DNA from: Nocardia goodfellowii
GTDB taxonomy: Bacteria > Actinomycetota > Actinomycetes > Mycobacteriales > Mycobacteriaceae
NCBI RefSeq assembly: GCF_017875645.1
Contig: NZ_JAGGMR010000001.1
Coordinates: 992,001 to 1,056,000, forward strand
Length of the DNA: 64,000 nt
Direction of reading: 5' to 3'
Each line of letters begins with the position of its first letter. The stretch's first letter is position 1. The notes under the pieces are model-generated. The model was given only the letters and a program-made list of their open reading frames with translations. It had not been told where the DNA came from and searched no databases. Below, in pieces: positions 20,115 to 28,555 of the stretch. Position numbers and translations under genes: made by a program.

Positions 20115-21155
20115 TTGAACAGCAGAGGGTTCGATGGTCCGCGCGACGAAGTCGTGGGCGGCACCGGGGTGGGGTATCCCCAGCAGGCAGTATTCGAATA
20201 TTCGGGCGCCGCACCGCAGTCCGGGCAGTGGCAGCAGACCGGCTCGGGACCGGACATGCGATGGCAGCCCGCGTTTCAGACCGCCCCCGGGCAGGCCGAT
20301 CCCCGGTTCGCGGTAGATCCGTCCTTCGGCGCGTATCCCGCACCTCCGCCCGGTCCCGCAACCGGTTGGTCAATGCCCGTGCCGACGGCGCACGGCGGTC
20401 CCGGATTCGGCGCTCCCCCACCCAAGTCCGGCGGCGGCAAAGGGTTGATCGGGCTCGCGGTGGCCGTGCTGGTACTCACCGGGGGCGCGACAGCGGTAGC
20501 CCTGCACGGCGAATCCGAGGACCCCGGCATCGGCGACGCGCCCGGCATGGTGAGCGCGCTGTCGACCAAACCCGAACCGGCCGCCAAATCGAAGGCGACC
20601 ACGCCGGCCGCCGCCCCGAACACCGAGAAGCCGATGGTGCCCGGCTACCAAGTGGTGCTCGCGCCGGACAGCGGCGCGGCCTACGACGTCCCCGCCGATT
20701 GGACCGTGGCGCCCCCCGACGTCACCGGCAAGTTCGGCGCACCACCCAACACCGTCATGGGCAAGGGCATGGCCTCCGAGGGCAAGGACTACTGCCCCGG
20801 TTCGACCCGCACCGTGGCCCTGCTCACCGGCTCCGACGCCGCCGATACCACCAGCGCCGCAATCGAACTCGGCACCAAAGCCGCGCAGGCCTACTCCGGC
20901 GGCGCGAACCCCGGGCCGCCCCAGCCACTGGCCTCCTACGACGGCACCCAGAACGGCGTCTTCGTGGAAACCAGGGGCCGCATCAACAACCCCAATCCCG
21001 GCTGCGCCGCCGAATACTCCGTCTACACCTTCGCCACCGCCGCCGAAGAGGGCAATTTCGTCATGGTCATCGCCGCCGACATCGGCGTCCCCAAAGCCGT
21101 CGACCCGGACACCGCCAAACGAATCTTCGCCAGCGTCCGCCCCCTAACCACCTGA
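20115..21155 (+). CDS. Proline/glycine-rich single-pass membrane protein with an extracytoplasmic domain
   Basis: A 346-residue protein of unrecognised family. Residues 1-110 are rich in Pro, Gly and Gln (YPAPPPGPATG, APPPKSGGG) and should be cytoplasmic and disordered. One membrane segment follows (GLIGLAVAVLVLTGGATAVAL, about 112-132), then a Pro/Thr/Ala linker and an exported domain of about 170 residues (YDVPADWTVAPPDV, DYCPGSTRTVALLTG, GCAAEYSVYTFATAAEEG) with two cysteines that could pair. This layout is common in actinobacterial envelope proteins. The TTG start at 20115 is supported by AGGGGA six bases upstream. Function cannot be assigned. Confidence 0.75.
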   Translation: MNSRGFDGPRDEVVGGTGVGYPQQAVFEYSGAAPQSGQWQQTGSGPDMRWQPAFQTAPGQADPRFAVDPSFGAYPAPPPGPATGWSMPVPTAHGGPGFGAPPPKSGGGKGLIGLAVAVLVLTGGATAVALHGESEDPGIGDAPGMVSALSTKPEPAAKSKATTPAAAPNTEKPMVPGYQVVLAPDSGAAYDVPADWTVAPPDVTGKFGAPPNTVMGKGMASEGKDYCPGSTRTVALLTGSDAADTTSAAIELGTKAAQAYSGGANPGPPQPLASYDGTQNGVFVETRGRINNPNPGCAAEYSVYTFATAAEEGNFVMVIAADIGVPKAVDPDTAKRIFASVRPLTT

Positions 21156-21236
21156 CCAAGCGCCCAAATCAACCCCCTGACCTGCGGATTTAACTCCTAC
21201 CCCCGCCCTGTTGTAAGCTACTCCAGGTTCGCTTCA

Positions 21237-21311
<75 letters not shown>

Positions 21312-21330
21312 GTGTTGGTTGAGACACAAG

Positions 21331-21359
21331 AAAGGCCCTGACCATTGGTCAGGGCCTTT
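21331..21359. terminator. Terminator of the tRNA-Pro gene
   Basis: 13-bp perfect stem AAAGGCCCTGACC/GGTCAGGGCCTTT with an ATT loop, followed by ctgctttt. It can also serve the convergent secreted-protein gene. Confidence 0.9.
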
Positions 21360-21391
21360 CTGCTTTTCGTCGGTGCGAGCCGCCCGAGACG

Positions 21392-21634
21392 TCAGTCGGG
21401 CACGTTCTTGGGCCGGTCACATGTCCCGACGACAGAGTTGAAATGCAGGCCCTTGGGGCAGTGCTTCTCGCTGGGCCTCCAGTTGTGACAAACATAGAAC
21501 GTGCCCTTGTTATCGGGGTCGGTGAACACACCGAATCGCTTCGGGCACTGGTACTTGTGGGGCGCAGCGGAAGCGATACCGGGCCCGATCAAGCAGCTGG
21601 CGATTGCTGCAATGGTGACGACTGCACGAATCAT
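21392..21634 (-). CDS. Secreted peritrophin-A/CBM14-like (chitin-binding type 2) small protein
   Basis: An 80-residue protein with a clear Sec signal peptide ([20 protein letters not shown], then ASA-A) and a mature part of about 56 residues. The mature sequence has the peritrophin-A pattern: C..., [13 protein letters not shown], then [16 protein letters not shown]. Only four of the usual six cysteines remain. The missing ones correspond to the second and sixth, which pair with each other in this fold, so one disulfide has been lost as a unit. CBM14 domains bind chitin and are mostly animal proteins, with scattered actinobacterial examples. ATG 21634 is chosen because AGGGG lies six bases upstream; an ATG six codons earlier lacks a site. 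The 273 bp between it and the next plus-strand gene holds nothing else I recognise. Confidence 0.7.
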   Translation of the reverse strand: MIRAVVTIAAIASCLIGPGIASAAPHKYQCPKRFGVFTDPDNKGTFYVCHNWRPSEKHCPKGLHFNSVVGTCDRPKNVPD

Positions 21635-21907
21635 TCGAACCCCTGTCTCCATAGTTGGTCGCGAACCTGCCGCAGGGCTAGGTTATTTGCCAGGGGCGGA
21701 AATTCTCGGCGCTGAAGTCGGCGATTCGAGACCGCCCGTCGAGGATTGCTCGGGGCGGCGAATCCTCCGCACATGTGCCTTGTGCCAGCCATGTACGGAG
21801 TTTCACGCCGATACAGATTGCTGCCGTGGCATGGCCGTTGGCCCTTTCCCGCGCCGGGTTACGGAAAGATGCCATGCTCCGGCATATCCAGGCCTATCGT
21901 TGGGGCC

Positions 21908-22240
21908 GTGGAATCTCCTGTGCCACATGCGGACAACAAGCGGGCGGCGTTTCGTGAGCTGGTGGACCGGGTCTTGAACGGGCCGGGGCGCGCGGCGCCG
22001 GATGAACGTGCCCGCGCGTTCCACAACACCGATGTGCCGCCGCCGTTGCAGCCGCTGATCGACAAGGTCGCCACGAAACCGGCGGAGATAACGGACGCGG
22101 ACTTCGAGGCGGCTGCGGGGTTCAGCGAGGACCAGCTGTTCGAACTGGTGATCGCCGCCGCTGTCGGCCAGTCGACGCGGCAGTACGACGCGGGGCTGGC
22201 TGCCTTGGCCGAGGCCACCGGTAATCAGGAGGCCCGCTGA
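21908..22240 (+). CDS. Small protein coupled to a carboxymuconolactone-decarboxylase-like gene
   Basis: A 110-residue protein from GTG 21908. Its C-terminal half (DFEAAAGFSEDQLFELVIAA, then AVGQSTRQYDAGLAALAEA) resembles the first helices of the CMD/AhpD fold but has no catalytic cysteines. The stop overlaps the start of the next gene by one base (TGATG), so the two are translationally coupled and probably form a complex or regulatory pair. The function is unknown. The GTG is not preceded by a strong ribosome site, so the start may be slightly different. Confidence 0.7.
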   Translation: MESPVPHADNKRAAFRELVDRVLNGPGRAAPDERARAFHNTDVPPPLQPLIDKVATKPAEITDADFEAAAGFSEDQLFELVIAAAVGQSTRQYDAGLAALAEATGNQEAR

Positions 22241-22821
22241 TGCGGCTCGACATCCTCGACAACGGTTACCGCCCCACGACCAAAGCGCTGTTCGCCCTGA
22301 TCCGGTTGTTCTCCCGGCAGCCGATCCCGGACGCCGCCAAACTGGTCTTCTACCGCCCCGACTTCTACGGCGACCGCGCCAAAGAATTCACCCACCAGGC
22401 CATGCGCGGTCCATCCATCTGGTCGGTAGGTGATCGCGAGCTCATGGCGGCCTACGTATCGAAGGTCAACGACACCGCGTTCTGCGTCGGCGCACACACC
22501 GCCACCGCGTCCCAGGCCTACCAGGACGAAGCGAAAGTCCGCGCGGTACTGACCGACCTCGATTCCGCCCCCATCGACGACGGGCTCCGCGCAACGCTCG
22601 GAATGCTCGCCGAACTGACCCGCGAGGGCACGGTAACCGCCGACGACATGCGAAAAGTCCTCGCCACCGGCGTCACCCCCCAGCAGATCGAGGACGCCCT
22701 CGCCGTCTGCGCCGCCTTCAACACCACCGACCGCCTGGCCGACGCCTTCGGCTTCGAACTCCTGAGCCCGGAGGGCTACGCGTCGGGAGGCAAGTACCTG
22801 TTGAAACGGGGCTACCGGTAG
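22240..22821 (+). CDS. Carboxymuconolactone decarboxylase / AhpD-like protein
   Basis: A 193-residue member of the CMD superfamily. The active-site helix is SKVNDTAFCVGAHTATASQA. It holds a CxxxH arrangement (C-V-G-A-H) rather than the CxxC...H of AhpD peroxidase-reductases, so simple disulfide reductase activity is not assured. A second region, RKVLATGVTPQQIEDALAVC, is the typical CMD helix pair. AGGAGG-like sequence seven bases before ATG 22240 supports the start. It is the distal gene of a coupled pair. Confidence 0.85.
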   Translation: MRLDILDNGYRPTTKALFALIRLFSRQPIPDAAKLVFYRPDFYGDRAKEFTHQAMRGPSIWSVGDRELMAAYVSKVNDTAFCVGAHTATASQAYQDEAKVRAVLTDLDSAPIDDGLRATLGMLAELTREGTVTADDMRKVLATGVTPQQIEDALAVCAAFNTTDRLADAFGFELLSPEGYASGGKYLLKRGYR

Positions 22822-22836
22822 GACCGCCTGGCGCGA

Positions 22837-22887
22837 TGTCCTAAAACTTAAGACAGAATCAGTAGTTCTGTCCTAAGATTAGAGACA
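22837..22887. promoter_or_regulatory. Two 19-bp imperfect palindromes spaced three helical turns apart, upstream of fic
   Basis: Boxes at 22837-22855 and 22869-22887 share TGTCCTAA at the left arm and end in GACA; each is an imperfect dyad. They start 32 bp apart, which places both on one face of the helix. They lie 21-71 bp before the fic start codon and probably bind a repressor cooperatively. Confidence 0.6.
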
Positions 22888-22907
22888 TCGAGACAAGGAG
22901 GCCCGCC

Positions 22908-24047
22908 TTGCTCTACGCGACACCAGAGCTCGATGCCACCGATCAAGCGGTGCTACGGGGCATCTATCGACGGCGGGACGCGTTGGCCTCGGCCATGCGT
23001 GTACCCAAACGCTGGCCCGGACTGTTACGCCGGAACTTGATGGCCCGTGCGATCCGCGGCTCGAACAGTATCGAGGGATACGTCGTCGAGACCGACGATG
23101 CGGCCGCAGCTGTCGACTACGAGGAGGCACTCACCGCCGACGAGCGCACCTTCGCGGAGATTCGCGGTTATCGACAGGCGCTCGGCTACGTGCTCACCGT
23201 GGCCCAGGAGGCCGGCGCGATCGACGAATCCACCATCAAGGCATTGCATTTCATGATGCTGGGCCACGATCTACGGAAAAGTCCCGGGCAGTACCGCACT
23301 GGTTCGATCTACGTCCGGGACGATGCCACCGGTGACACCGTCTACGAAGGTCCAGGTTCGGAAATGGTCCCCGCTCTGATGGCTGAACTGGCCGAATCCC
23401 TCGGCAATGATGTCGAACCCATCATCGCGGGTGCCATGGCTCATCTGAACCTGGTGATGATTCATCCGTTTCGCGACGGAAATGGGCGGATGGCTCGCGC
23501 GCTGCAGACCTTGATGGTTTCACGCGGCGGCATCGCCGAACCGCCGTTCTGCAGTATCGAGGAATGGCTCGGCGCGAACACCGAGGACTACTACCGAGTG
23601 CTGGCGCGTTCGGGATCCGGCAGCTGGTCTCCGGAACACGATGCGCGACTGTGGTTGAAGTTCAACCTGCGTGCCCACGATATCCAAGCCCAGACCGTCG
23701 AAGGCCGCATGCGGCGTACCGAGGAAGCCTGGGCTCGACTCGATCAGGTCGTTGCTGCCCATAAACTGCCCGATCGCGTCTCGGACGCGCTCTACGACGC
23801 TCTGATCGGGTTCCGTATTCGACGGCACAGCTATTCGACCCGCGCCGAGATCGACGATCGCACCGCTACCCGTGATCTGAAAGCGCTCACGGACCTCGAA
23901 CTGCTGTCCGCCCGCGGAGCGACCAATACCCGGCACTACGTCGCGGGCGACAAGTTGCTGGCACTGAAAATCGCGCTCCGAACCGACGTTCCGCGACAGA
24001 TCAACGATCCCTACCCCCGCCTGAGGGCCGACCTGCTCACGCCCTAG
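22908..24047 (+). CDS. Fic-domain protein (predicted AMP transferase) with C-terminal winged helix
   Basis: A 379-residue class II Fic protein. An N-terminal inhibitory helix carries the SxxxEG motif GSNSIEG (S52, E56, G57). The catalytic motif HPFRDGNGRMAR (H186) is intact, so AMP transfer from ATP and autoinhibition by the glutamate are both expected. The C-terminal third (IDDRTATRDLKALTDLELL) looks like a winged helix. Fic proteins of this layout modify protein hydroxyls; the target is unknown. The TTG at 22908 is supported by AAGGAGG seven bases upstream. The two palindromes just upstream and the HTH-like C-terminus suggest autoregulation or dedicated repression. Confidence 0.9.
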   Translation: MLYATPELDATDQAVLRGIYRRRDALASAMRVPKRWPGLLRRNLMARAIRGSNSIEGYVVETDDAAAAVDYEEALTADERTFAEIRGYRQALGYVLTVAQEAGAIDESTIKALHFMMLGHDLRKSPGQYRTGSIYVRDDATGDTVYEGPGSEMVPALMAELAESLGNDVEPIIAGAMAHLNLVMIHPFRDGNGRMARALQTLMVSRGGIAEPPFCSIEEWLGANTEDYYRVLARSGSGSWSPEHDARLWLKFNLRAHDIQAQTVEGRMRRTEEAWARLDQVVAAHKLPDRVSDALYDALIGFRIRRHSYSTRAEIDDRTATRDLKALTDLELLSARGATNTRHYVAGDKLLALKIALRTDVPRQINDPYPRLRADLLTP

Positions 24048-24117
24048 CGGGTGCGGGATCGACCTTGGTTACGGGAACTATCCCGCGCCGCTGTGGGTTC
24101 CGGGTCACCATGGACAG

Positions 24118-24681
24118 ATGAGTGAGCACCGACGGCCTGTCCTTTATGCGATCGCTACCGGGGCTTCGGCCGCGCGGGATATCGGGAAGTTGGTGGATAT
24201 CGCGCAGGCGGCGGAGTGGGAGGTGTGTGTTGTCACTTCGCCGGCGGGGCGGCGGTTTATCGATGTGGCGGAGTTGGAAGGTAAGAGCGGGTATCCGGTG
24301 CGTAGTGAATACAAAGAGCCTGGGACGCCGGATCTGTTGCCGGCCGCGGACGCGATGATCGTGGCGCCGATTACCGCGAACTCGCTGGCCAAGTGGGCGG
24401 CGGGGATTTCGGATACCTTGCCGCTGGGGTTGCTGGTGGAGGGGCTTGGTAAGGGGTTGCCGGTGGTGGCGGTGCCGTTCTCGAATCGGGCGCAGTTGGA
24501 GTTTCCGGCGATTCAGGAGGCCATCCGGCGGCTGGCGGAGTGGGGTGTGATCGTGGTCGGCGGGGCGGATATCGATGAGCCGCACGAGCCCGGCGAAGGG
24601 GCGCGACATATTCCGCGGTTCCCGTGGGCACGGACCTGGCAGGCGCTGCTGACGCATCCGCGATATCGCCGGCCGGAGTAG
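24118..24681 (+). CDS. Flavoprotein (HFCD/Dfp-like fold)
   Basis: A 187-residue flavoprotein-family protein, related to the flavin-binding domain of CoaC/EpiD/LanD decarboxylases. Visible elements are the N-terminal strand and loop LYAIATGASAARDIGKLV, VCVVTSPAGRRFID, and the FMN-site segment DAMIVAPITANSLAKWAAGI with PVVAVPFSN. A catalytic His/Cys set typical of PPC decarboxylase is not obvious, so this may be a transferase-like or unknown member. Its codons end in T or G more often than those of neighbouring genes, which is unusual for this window. It stands alone between fic and the GntR gene. Confidence 0.8.
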   Translation: MSEHRRPVLYAIATGASAARDIGKLVDIAQAAEWEVCVVTSPAGRRFIDVAELEGKSGYPVRSEYKEPGTPDLLPAADAMIVAPITANSLAKWAAGISDTLPLGLLVEGLGKGLPVVAVPFSNRAQLEFPAIQEAIRRLAEWGVIVVGGADIDEPHEPGEGARHIPRFPWARTWQALLTHPRYRRPE

Positions 24682-24759
24682 GCGGCTGTGAGCGGAGTTT
24701 AACCCGCCGCTTACCTTGCGCGATCTGGTAGAAACGCGAGGTCAATAGCGTATACACCT

Positions 24760-25458
24760 ATGTCGACACGGGTGGCTACAGCGGCGGGACGGCCGCTGCG
24801 GGATGTGGTCTACGAGACCTTGCGCGGTGAGTTGATGAACGGGGACATCAAGTTCGGCGAACGGCTCACCGAACCGAAACTGTCCGCGCGATTCGGGATT
24901 TCGCGGACGCCGATCCGCGAGGCGCTGACGGTGCTGTGCTCGGACGGGCTGCTGCGGCGCGAGGAGTACGGGTTCAGTCCGGTGCGGCCGAGCATTCCAC
25001 TGATTCGGGATCTTTACGAACTGCGAATCACACTGGAGCTGGGCGGGATTCAGCGTGCGATCAACAATCCGGCGGTTCGGCACGACCGAGAGCTCCTGAC
25101 CGGCGAGCACGCGGCCTGGCTGGCGTTGCGGGCCGATCCGCCCGAGCAGGAGCCAGGTTTCGTGGTGCGCGACGAGCAGTTTCACGTCACACTGCTGCGC
25201 TCGGCGGGCAACGCGGAGCTGGTGCGGGCGCTGGAGTCGGTGAACTCCCGGATCCGGCACGTGCGGATGTACGACTTCATGGTCAACAACCGGATCGAAA
25301 CCACCATCACCGAACACCTGGCGATCCTGGATGCCGTGCTGGCACCGGATCTTCCGCTGGCCTATCGGCTGCTGCACCGGCACATCGGCGAATCGCTGGA
25401 CGTGGTGCTGGACCGGGTCAGCCGGGCGATGGCCGCGATGTCCCTGGCCACCGAATGA
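24760..25458 (+). CDS. GntR-family regulator, FCD (FadR) subfamily
   Basis: A 232-residue regulator: N-terminal winged helix (LRDVVYETLRGELMNGDIKF, FGISRTPIREALTVLCSDGL) and a C-terminal FCD ligand-binding domain with the expected acidic/His metal or ligand residues (DEQFHVTLLRSAGN, EHLAILDAVL, LHRHIGES). The gene directly precedes and overlaps allophanate hydrolase, so it probably controls that gene in response to a nitrogen-compound ligand. A GTATAC core (24750-24755), the heart of many FCD operators, lies 5 bp before the ATG and suggests autoregulation. Confidence 0.92.
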   Translation: MSTRVATAAGRPLRDVVYETLRGELMNGDIKFGERLTEPKLSARFGISRTPIREALTVLCSDGLLRREEYGFSPVRPSIPLIRDLYELRITLELGGIQRAINNPAVRHDRELLTGEHAAWLALRADPPEQEPGFVVRDEQFHVTLLRSAGNAELVRALESVNSRIRHVRMYDFMVNNRIETTITEHLAILDAVLAPDLPLAYRLLHRHIGESLDVVLDRVSRAMAAMSLATE

Positions 25459-27194
25459 ACTCCGCGAAAGGCGCACTGATGCCGGCGGCACACGCCTCCC
25501 CCACCGAGCGGGTCACCGCGGCTTACCGGCGCATCGCCGAGGTGGACCGGCCCGAGGTCTGGATCACCCTGCGACCGGAAGCCGAGGTCACCGCCGAGGC
25601 AGCGGCGATCGAGACTCGGCTGCTCGCGGGTGAAAACCTGCCGCTGGCGGGGACATTGGTGGCGGTCAAGGACAACATCGACGTGGCGGGATTGCCGACG
25701 ACCGCCGCCTGTCCCGAATTCGCCTATCCGGCCGAAGTGTCCGCTGTCGCGGTGCAGCGACTGGTCGCGGCGGGCGCGGTGGTGCTCGGCAAGACGAATC
25801 TCGACCAGTTCGCCACCGGCCTCGTCGGCACGCGCAGCCCCTACGGCGCGGTGCGGCATGCGCGGTACCCGGAGTTGATTTCGGGCGGGTCCAGTTCGGG
25901 CTCCGCCGTGGCGGTGGCGCTCGGGCTCGCCGATCTCGGAATCGGCACAGACACGGCGGGTTCCGGGCGCGTTCCGGCGGCACTGCACGGCATCGTCGGC
26001 ATCAAGACTTCGCTGGGAATCATTCCGGCCCACGGCGTGGTACCGGCCTGCGCCGACTACGACGCCGTCACGGTTTTCGCCGCCGATCTGGCGCGTGCGG
26101 TCGACGCCGCGGCCGTTATGGCGGGCCCCGAACCCCGGGATCCGCGCAGCCGAGTGTGGCCGGCCGATGTCCGGCTCGCCGCGCCCGCGTCCCCGCGGCT
26201 GGCGGTCCCTCGCGCCGCGGATCTCATCCCACTCGCCCCGGCCTATCGGGCGGCATTCACCAGAACCGTTGCCGCCGTGCAGGATTCGGGAGTCAGCACG
26301 ACGGAAGTCGACATCTCCGGCCTGCTCGACGCCGCACGGCTGCTCTACGACGGCGCCATCGTCGCCGAACGCTATGCCGCCGTCGGCGCGTTCCTCGACA
26401 CGGCGCCCGCCGGAGCCGATCCGGTGGTCGCGGCCATCATCGGCGCGGCCCGGGACACCACCGGACCCGGTTTCGCCGAGGACCTGGGCACGCTGACCGA
26501 AGCCCGTGCGGCAGCGCTGGAACTGCTCGCCGACTTCGACGGACTGCTGCTGCCGACCACCACCGAGCACCCGAGTATCGCCGCGGTGCAGGCGGATCCG
26601 CTCGGTATCAATCGCCGCATGGGCACTTACACGAATTTCTGCAACCTGCTCGATATGGCCGCCGTAGCGGTGCCCGGCGCACCCACCGCCGACGGCAAAC
26701 CGTTCGGCGTGATGGTGGTGGTGCCCGCGTTCGCCGATCAGGTCGCGGTCGACCTCGCCGCCCGTATCACCGGCGCCGCGGCCCCGGCCTTGATCGATCA
26801 CGGCGTGGACCTCGCGGTGTTCGGAGCACACCTCCGGGGCCAGCCGCTGCACTGGCAGTTGGAACAGATCGGGGCCCGGTTCACCGGAGAAATCCGCACC
26901 ACCGACGCCTACCGTCTGACCGCGCTGGATACGGTCCCGCCCAAACCGGGCTTGGTCCGGCACGGCGCTGGGTCGGGTGCGCCGATCGCGGGTGAACTGT
27001 TCCGGGTGTCACCCGCCGGTCTAGGCGGTTTCCTCGCAGCCCTTCCCGCTCCGATGGCGTTGACCAGCATCGATCTGGAAGACGGTCGCTCGGTCGTCGG
27101 CTTCGCCTGCACCTATGACGCGGCGCGGTCCGCCACCGACATCACCTCGTTCGGTGGCTGGAAGGGCTTCCTGGCCGACCGTGAGAGCCGGTGA
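25455..27194 (+). CDS. atzF: Allophanate hydrolase (AtzF-like)
   Basis: A 579-residue amidase-signature enzyme that hydrolyses allophanate to CO2 and ammonia. The Ser-cis-Ser-Lys triad is intact: K72 in VAVKDNIDVAG, the cis-serine in ISGGSSSGSAV (143-151) and nucleophile S170 in GTDTAGSGRV. The N-terminal amidase domain (about 1-450) is followed by the allophanate-hydrolase C-terminal domain (LAVFGAHLRGQPLHWQLEQ, VSPAGLGGFLAALPAPM). ATG 25455 overlaps the GntR stop (ATGA); an in-frame ATG at 25479 is an alternative. Allophanate normally comes from urea carboxylase or cyanuric-acid/biuret degradation; none of those genes is within this window. Confidence 0.92.
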   Translation: MNSAKGALMPAAHASPTERVTAAYRRIAEVDRPEVWITLRPEAEVTAEAAAIETRLLAGENLPLAGTLVAVKDNIDVAGLPTTAACPEFAYPAEVSAVAVQRLVAAGAVVLGKTNLDQFATGLVGTRSPYGAVRHARYPELISGGSSSGSAVAVALGLADLGIGTDTAGSGRVPAALHGIVGIKTSLGIIPAHGVVPACADYDAVTVFAADLARAVDAAAVMAGPEPRDPRSRVWPADVRLAAPASPRLAVPRAADLIPLAPAYRAAFTRTVAAVQDSGVSTTEVDISGLLDAARLLYDGAIVAERYAAVGAFLDTAPAGADPVVAAIIGAARDTTGPGFAEDLGTLTEARAAALELLADFDGLLLPTTTEHPSIAAVQADPLGINRRMGTYTNFCNLLDMAAVAVPGAPTADGKPFGVMVVVPAFADQVAVDLAARITGAAAPALIDHGVDLAVFGAHLRGQPLHWQLEQIGARFTGEIRTTDAYRLTALDTVPPKPGLVRHGAGSGAPIAGELFRVSPAGLGGFLAALPAPMALTSIDLEDGRSVVGFACTYDAARSATDITSFGGWKGFLADRESR

Positions 27195-27205
27195 CAAACG
27201 TTCGT

Positions 27206-27278
27206 CTTACACATTTGTACTAGACAATTGTGCAAGTCCTCTGTTAGACATATGTCTAAGACATTCGCTCTAACAGAG
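27206..27278. promoter_or_regulatory. Overlapping inverted repeats forming a likely multi-operator promoter
   Basis: Three dyads precede the FAD monooxygenase: a 31-bp imperfect palindrome (27206-27236, arms CTTaCACAtTTGT / ACAAtTGTGcAAG), a perfect 16-bp palindrome TTAGACATATGTCTAA (27244-27259), and perfect 10-bp arms CTCTGTTAGA/TCTAACAGAG (27239-27248 and 27269-27278). A TTGTGC-N17-TATGTC promoter could overlap the central one. The pattern fits TetR- or MarR-type repression. Confidence 0.6.
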
Positions 27279-27288
27279 GACCTCGCAC

Positions 27289-28539
27289 ATGAACGGCGAC
27301 CGCTCCACCATCCAGCCCCGCATCCTCGTCTCCGGTGGCGGCATCGGCGGCAATGCCGTTGCGCTGCAACTGCTCCGGGCGGGCATCCAGGCCACCGTGG
27401 TCGAGCGCGCGACCGCTCCCCGGCCCGGCGGGCAGTCCGTCGATCTGCGCGGCGCCAGCGGCGAGGTCGCCGAACGGATGGGCCTGATGCCGGGCATCCG
27501 CGAGCGGCAGATGGACGAGCGCGGCCTGATCCACGTCGACGGCAAGGGCGCGGAAATCCTGCGCATGGACATGGCGGCCTTCGACGGCAAGGGCGCGGTC
27601 GCCGAGATCGAGATCGGTCGCGGCGATCTGAACCAGGTGCTGCTGGACGAGCTGGCGAAGGCGGGCGGAGTCGACTACCGCTACGGCGAGTGGATCACCG
27701 CCATCACGCAGGACGACACCGGCGTCGACGTCACCTTCGCCTCCGGCGCGACCGAGCGGTTCGACCTGGTGATCGGCGCGGACGGCCTGCACTCGGGCAC
27801 CCGCCGCCTGGTCTTCGGCCCCGAAGAGGAGTTCAGCACCTATCTGGGCGGCTACATGTCCTTCTTCACCATGCCCACCCCGCGGGGTCTGGAGCCGAAT
27901 TGGTTCGCCATGCACTCGATGGTCGGCGGCGCGTCGGTCGGCATCCGTCCCGACCTCGACCCGTCGACCAGCAAGGCCATCATCACGATTCGCACCGACG
28001 CCGACCCGGCGCTGCGCCGCGACGTCGAGGCCCAGCAGCGGCTGATCCGGGAGCGGCTGGCCCGCGGCGGCTGGGAGACCGGGGCCGTTCTGGCCGCGAT
28101 GGAGCAGGCCGAGGATTTCTACTTCGACGAGCTGTCACGCATCGACATGGCGAGCTACCACAAGGGGCGCGTGGCGCTGCTCGGCGACGCCGCGTTCTGC
28201 GGCTCCCCGCTGCCCGGTCAGGGCACCGCGATGGCGATCACCGGCGCCTATCTGCTGGCCGGGGAGATCGCCGCACACCCGGGCGATCCGAAGCGGGCGC
28301 TGGCCCGCTACGAGGAACTGATGCGGCCGTTCGTCGCGAAGTCGCGCGACCTGCCCCCGGGCGGGCTGAAGGCGATGGCGCCGATGACCCGCTTCGGCAT
28401 TCGCGCCGGGCACGCCCTGACCAAGCTGATGCTCTGGAAGCCGCTGCGCCCCTTGGTGATCAAGATGCTGAGCTCCACCGAGGACTACGACCTGCCGGAC
28501 TATTCCGCGCGCACGGCCGGACACTCGCGCACGGTCTGA
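27289..28539 (+). CDS. FAD-dependent monooxygenase (PHBH/TetX-like)
   Basis: A 416-residue class A flavoprotein monooxygenase. Motifs are the FAD-binding GGGIGGNAVALQLLRAG, the RGxx-like helix (SVDLRGASGEVAERMGL), the DG motif DLVIGADGLHSGTRR and the second FAD motif VALLGDAAFCGSPLPGQG with TAMAITGAYLLAGEI. It resembles enzymes that hydroxylate aromatic compounds or antibiotics, but the substrate cannot be read. AGAGGA eight bases before ATG 27289 supports the start. No regulator is adjacent even though the promoter region is dense with dyads. Downstream are 640 bp without a normal gene. Confidence 0.9.
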   Translation: MNGDRSTIQPRILVSGGGIGGNAVALQLLRAGIQATVVERATAPRPGGQSVDLRGASGEVAERMGLMPGIRERQMDERGLIHVDGKGAEILRMDMAAFDGKGAVAEIEIGRGDLNQVLLDELAKAGGVDYRYGEWITAITQDDTGVDVTFASGATERFDLVIGADGLHSGTRRLVFGPEEEFSTYLGGYMSFFTMPTPRGLEPNWFAMHSMVGGASVGIRPDLDPSTSKAIITIRTDADPALRRDVEAQQRLIRERLARGGWETGAVLAAMEQAEDFYFDELSRIDMASYHKGRVALLGDAAFCGSPLPGQGTAMAITGAYLLAGEIAAHPGDPKRALARYEELMRPFVAKSRDLPPGGLKAMAPMTRFGIRAGHALTKLMLWKPLRPLVIKMLSSTEDYDLPDYSARTAGHSRTV

Positions 28540-28555
28540 CACCCGTCGAACCGCT

